A DNA stretch of 13,849 nt, from assembly GCA_003486645.1 (NCBI GenBank), contig DNGI01000313.1, positions 1-13,849 of the forward strand, written 5' to 3'. The position numbers were made by a program, and so were the translations under genes. The DNA is from Cyanobacteria bacterium UBA11370 (GTDB lineage Bacteria; Cyanobacteriota; Cyanobacteriia; Cyanobacteriales; Coleofasciculaceae). Positions 11,588 to 13,849 of the stretch are shown piece after piece. How positions within the stretch are numbered: position 1 is the stretch's first letter; each line of letters starts with the position of its first letter. The notes below the pieces were generated by a model. That model saw nothing but the letters and a program-made list of their open reading frames with translations, made no database searches and was not told the origin of the DNA.

Positions 11588-13849
11588 TACGTTTGACTAT
11601 ACTTATGTCGGAGCCACCACTTATCTAACTCCATCGCCCAAATCACCACGCTACTAAGAACCAAACTAATACAAAGGTCATTTAACGAGAGAGCCGTAGT
11701 TTTAAAAATAGCCTGTAAAAACGGACTATAAACCACCGCTAATTGCAAAATAAACGTTAGAATAACCGCTGCCAATAGTGGTTTATTCGATAATAAATTC
11801 ATTCTAAAAATAGATTCGCGCTCTGAGCGCATACTTTGAGCCAATCCCATCCGAGAAAACGCCAACGTACTAAATACCATTGTTTGCCAACTCGCTTGTT
11901 CAGCAGACCAATAGTTATAATCAATTGACAACAATATAATACCCAATAGTAGCCCAATCCAGATAATATCTCGACCTACTCCGCGACTAAATATATTTTC
12001 TTTTGGTTTATGAGGCGGACGGATCATGATATTAGGTTCCGCAGGTTCTACACCCAAAGCTAGAGCCAATAAACCATCCGCTAATAAATTAATCCAAAGA
12101 ATTTGTAGAGGAAGAAGTGGTAATGGCATTCCCCAAAATGGAGCCAATACAATGACCCACAATTCACCACAATTTCCTGTTAACGTATAGTTAATAAACT
12201 TGCGAACATTATCATAAATAACTCGTCCTTCTTGGGTTGCAGCAACAATCGTGGCGAAATTATCATCCAACAAAACCATATCCGCCGCCTCTTTAGCGAC
12301 ATCAGTACCCGTCACACCCATCGCTACTCCAATATCTGCTTTTTTTAAAGCGGGTGCATCATTTACGCCATCTCCTGTCATCGCCACAATATGCCCTCGA
12401 TTTTGCAAAGCTTGCACAATTTCTAACTTGTGTTGCGGCGAAACTCTAGCATAAACAGATACGTCTTCCACCACATTTTCTAACTCTTTAATCGAGTATT
12501 GATCCAGATCTTGACCTGTCAACATATAACCCTCAGTTGAGATACCAAGTTCGGAGGCAATATGACGAGCAGTCAACGGATGATCGCCTGTAATCATCAC
12601 TGGACGAATACCCGCTTTTTTACAAATTAATACGGCATTTTTAACTTCCGGACGTGGCGGATCAATCATGCCAATTATCCCGACAAAAACTAAATTTTGT
12701 TCTAAAATAACAGCACTTCCATGAGTCGGCAAATCGGCAATAAACTGCTGCTCCAAAGGTCGAAATGCTACACCCAAAACGCGAATTCCATCCCCTGCTA
12801 ACTGGTCGTTATTATGAGAAATGAACTTATACCAGAAGTCACTTAGAGGTGCAATTTTGCCATTAATCCAAACCTGACTGCAAACGTTCAATAAACTATC
12901 AACAGCACCTTTTGTAAAGGCAATATAAGAAAAATTACCAAATATTAATTTCCCTTTTTCAACCCAATCCAATTTATCGGGAATTTTAGAATTAGTAATT
13001 GGCAATTGGTGAATGGTAGTCATCCGCTTGCGTTCAGCATCAAAGGGAACTTCAGCAATGCGCTCAAATGTATTTTCTAAGTCAGTTTTCCACAATCCCA
13101 AACCAGCCGCCGCGACAACTAAAGCACTTTCAGTTGGATCTCCTATCGCCTGAAATTGATTAGATTTATCCGGCTCGAATTCTAATAAAGCATCATTGCA
13201 TAAAGCTGCCCCAGTCAGTAATAATCCTACAGATGATTGCTGTTTTAATAAATTAAATTCCTCGCCATTATTAAGAGGATAAAAATTATTTTCTTTGGTC
13301 GTTTCTTTCTCTTTTTTTTCAGTTAAATCAACCCGATGACCCATTACATCCAGACAAGTAACTGTCATCCGATTCTGCGTTAATGTACCCGTTTTATCTG
13401 AACAAATGGCTGTAACCGAACCCAAGGTTTCAACAGCAGGTAATTTGCGAATTAAAGCGTGCTGTTTGAGCATCCGAGAAGCACCCAACGCTAACGCAAT
13501 TGTGACAACAGCAGGTAATCCTTCCGGTATCGCGGCGACGGCTAAACTTACAGCCATCAAAAACATTAACTTAACAGGTTCTCCGCGTAACAACCCCAAA
13601 CAAAAAATGACAATAACGAATACTAAAATAGCGATCGCTAACACCCCTCCCAATTGATCTAACCGTTGCTGAAGTGGCGTTGCTTCCCGATCTATACTCT
13701 GAATTGCTGTCGCAATTTGACCTAATTCTGTATTCATTCCCGTCTCAGTCACCACCGCTAACGCACGTCCATAGGTAATTGTTGTACCCATGTATGCCAT
13801 ATTGTGACGATCAGCGAGGGATAGGGGGGGAGAGGAGGAGGGGGAGAAG
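11587..13849 (-). CDS. P2A-type cation (Ca2+) transporting ATPase, 5' end beyond the window
   Basis: At least 737 residues from the internal ATG 13800, and the frame stays open to the right edge, so M1-M2 and most of the actuator domain are missing. Numbering from that Met: actuator end MGTTITYG; M3-M4 with PEGLP (92-96); phosphorylation site DKTGTLT (135-141, D135); nucleotide-domain KGA (297-299); TGDHPLTA (404-411); hinge TGDGVND (475-481); then six C-terminal helices. M5 has [10 protein letters not shown] and M6 NLLADG, so Asn, Glu and Asp ligands of the P2A Ca2+ site are kept, together with the PEGLP Glu. This is a PacL/PMR1-like pump expected to export Ca2+ (perhaps Mn2+) across the inner membrane using ATP. 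Its stop overlaps the phosphatase start. A low-complexity stretch precedes residue 1. Confidence 0.93.
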   Translation of the reverse strand, partial: FSPSSSPPLSLADRHNMAYMGTTITYGRALAVVTETGMNTELGQIATAIQSIDREATPLQQRLDQLGGVLAIAILVFVIVIFCLGLLRGEPVKLMFLMAVSLAVAAIPEGLPAVVTIALALGASRMLKQHALIRKLPAVETLGSVTAICSDKTGTLTQNRMTVTCLDVMGHRVDLTEKKEKETTKENNFYPLNNGEEFNLLKQQSSVGLLLTGAALCNDALLEFEPDKSNQFQAIGDPTESALVVAAAGLGLWKTDLENTFERIAEVPFDAERKRMTTIHQLPITNSKIPDKLDWVEKGKLIFGNFSYIAFTKGAVDSLLNVCSQVWINGKIAPLSDFWYKFISHNNDQLAGDGIRVLGVAFRPLEQQFIADLPTHGSAVILEQNLVFVGIIGMIDPPRPEVKNAVLICKKAGIRPVMITGDHPLTARHIASELGISTEGYMLTGQDLDQYSIKELENVVEDVSVYARVSPQHKLEIVQALQNRGHIVAMTGDGVNDAPALKKADIGVAMGVTGTDVAKEAADMVLLDDNFATIVAATQEGRVIYDNVRKFINYTLTGNCGELWVIVLAPFWGMPLPLLPLQILWINLLADGLLALALGVEPAEPNIMIRPPHKPKENIFSRGVGRDIIWIGLLLGIILLSIDYNYWSAEQASWQTMVFSTLAFSRMGLAQSMRSERESIFRMNLLSNKPLLAAVILTFILQLAVVYSPFLQAIFKTTALSLNDLCISLVLSSVVIWAMELDKWWLRHKYSQT
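13816..13849 (-). repeat. Purine-rich low-complexity tract within the ATPase frame
   Basis: The plus strand is almost pure G/A here (GGGGGGG, AGAGGAGGAGGGGGAGAAG). On the coding strand it reads in frame as [10 protein letters not shown] directly before the conserved [12 protein letters not shown], where the actuator domain of relatives has a short variable loop. It looks like a repeat expansion or inserted short sequence that has kept the frame. Confidence 0.6.

Noticed and set aside
12251..12454. 67-codon plus-strand frame opposite the P-type ATPase
   Set aside because: Antisense shadow of the conserved hinge region.
13406..13657. 83-codon plus-strand frame opposite the P-type ATPase
   Set aside because: Antisense shadow of the M4/phosphorylation-site region.

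Overview
The window comes from a cyanobacterial chromosome or large plasmid, most likely a filamentous species. The clues are many GCGATCGC (HIP1) octamers (for example near 112, 856, 2630, 2660, 5315 and 5635), the XisH/XisI and Uma2 families, an SLH-domain OprB-type porin, a short tandem heptamer repeat, and a small inverted-repeat element whose core has the look of cyanobacterial interspersed repeats. Base composition is AT-leaning throughout. I cannot name the species.

Left part (1-5257) is accessory DNA made of short genes: a Uma2 nuclease (123-746, minus), an overlapping xisH-xisI pair (1043-1782, plus), a 95-residue unknown gene tail-to-tail with a ribbon-helix-helix-like protein (1999-2522), a 99-residue unknown (2684-2983, minus) divergent from a UPF0175 antitoxin-like gene (3031-3282, plus), a stand-alone Ser/Thr kinase (3299-4195, minus) and a PD-(D/E)XK-type protein (4326-4946, minus). 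Two of these genes sit against truncated neighbours. The UPF0175 gene runs into only the first 11 codons of a DUF3368 PIN toxin, and the PD-(D/E)XK gene abuts the first ~45 codons of a second nuclease-like family. The kinase and nuclease genes therefore form a block with a broken gene on each side. Two kinds of dispersed intergenic repeat lie here (782-844 with 5183-5245; 856-881 with 2630-2667).

Middle part (5258-8742) looks like housekeeping or envelope function: a GT1-type glycosyltransferase (plus) converging on an SLH porin (minus), with a heptamer repeat and a hairpin between them.

Right part: at 9290-11218 a two-gene cassette encodes an OLD-like AAA ATPase and a TOPRIM-related DUF3226 protein. 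This layout matches split OLD nucleases and, more loosely, PARIS-type defence systems. A 160-bp MITE-like element with 12-bp perfect terminal inverted repeats and an 8-bp target duplication (CGTTAGAA) has inserted exactly between the two genes. Without it they would be 3 bases apart, and the insertion separates the second start codon from its Shine-Dalgarno sequence. This cassette is the best candidate for an under-described system in the window. The window closes with a small protein tyrosine phosphatase (11258-11587) coupled by a TAATG overlap to a P2A Ca2+-type ATPase (11587 to beyond the right edge), both on the minus strand.
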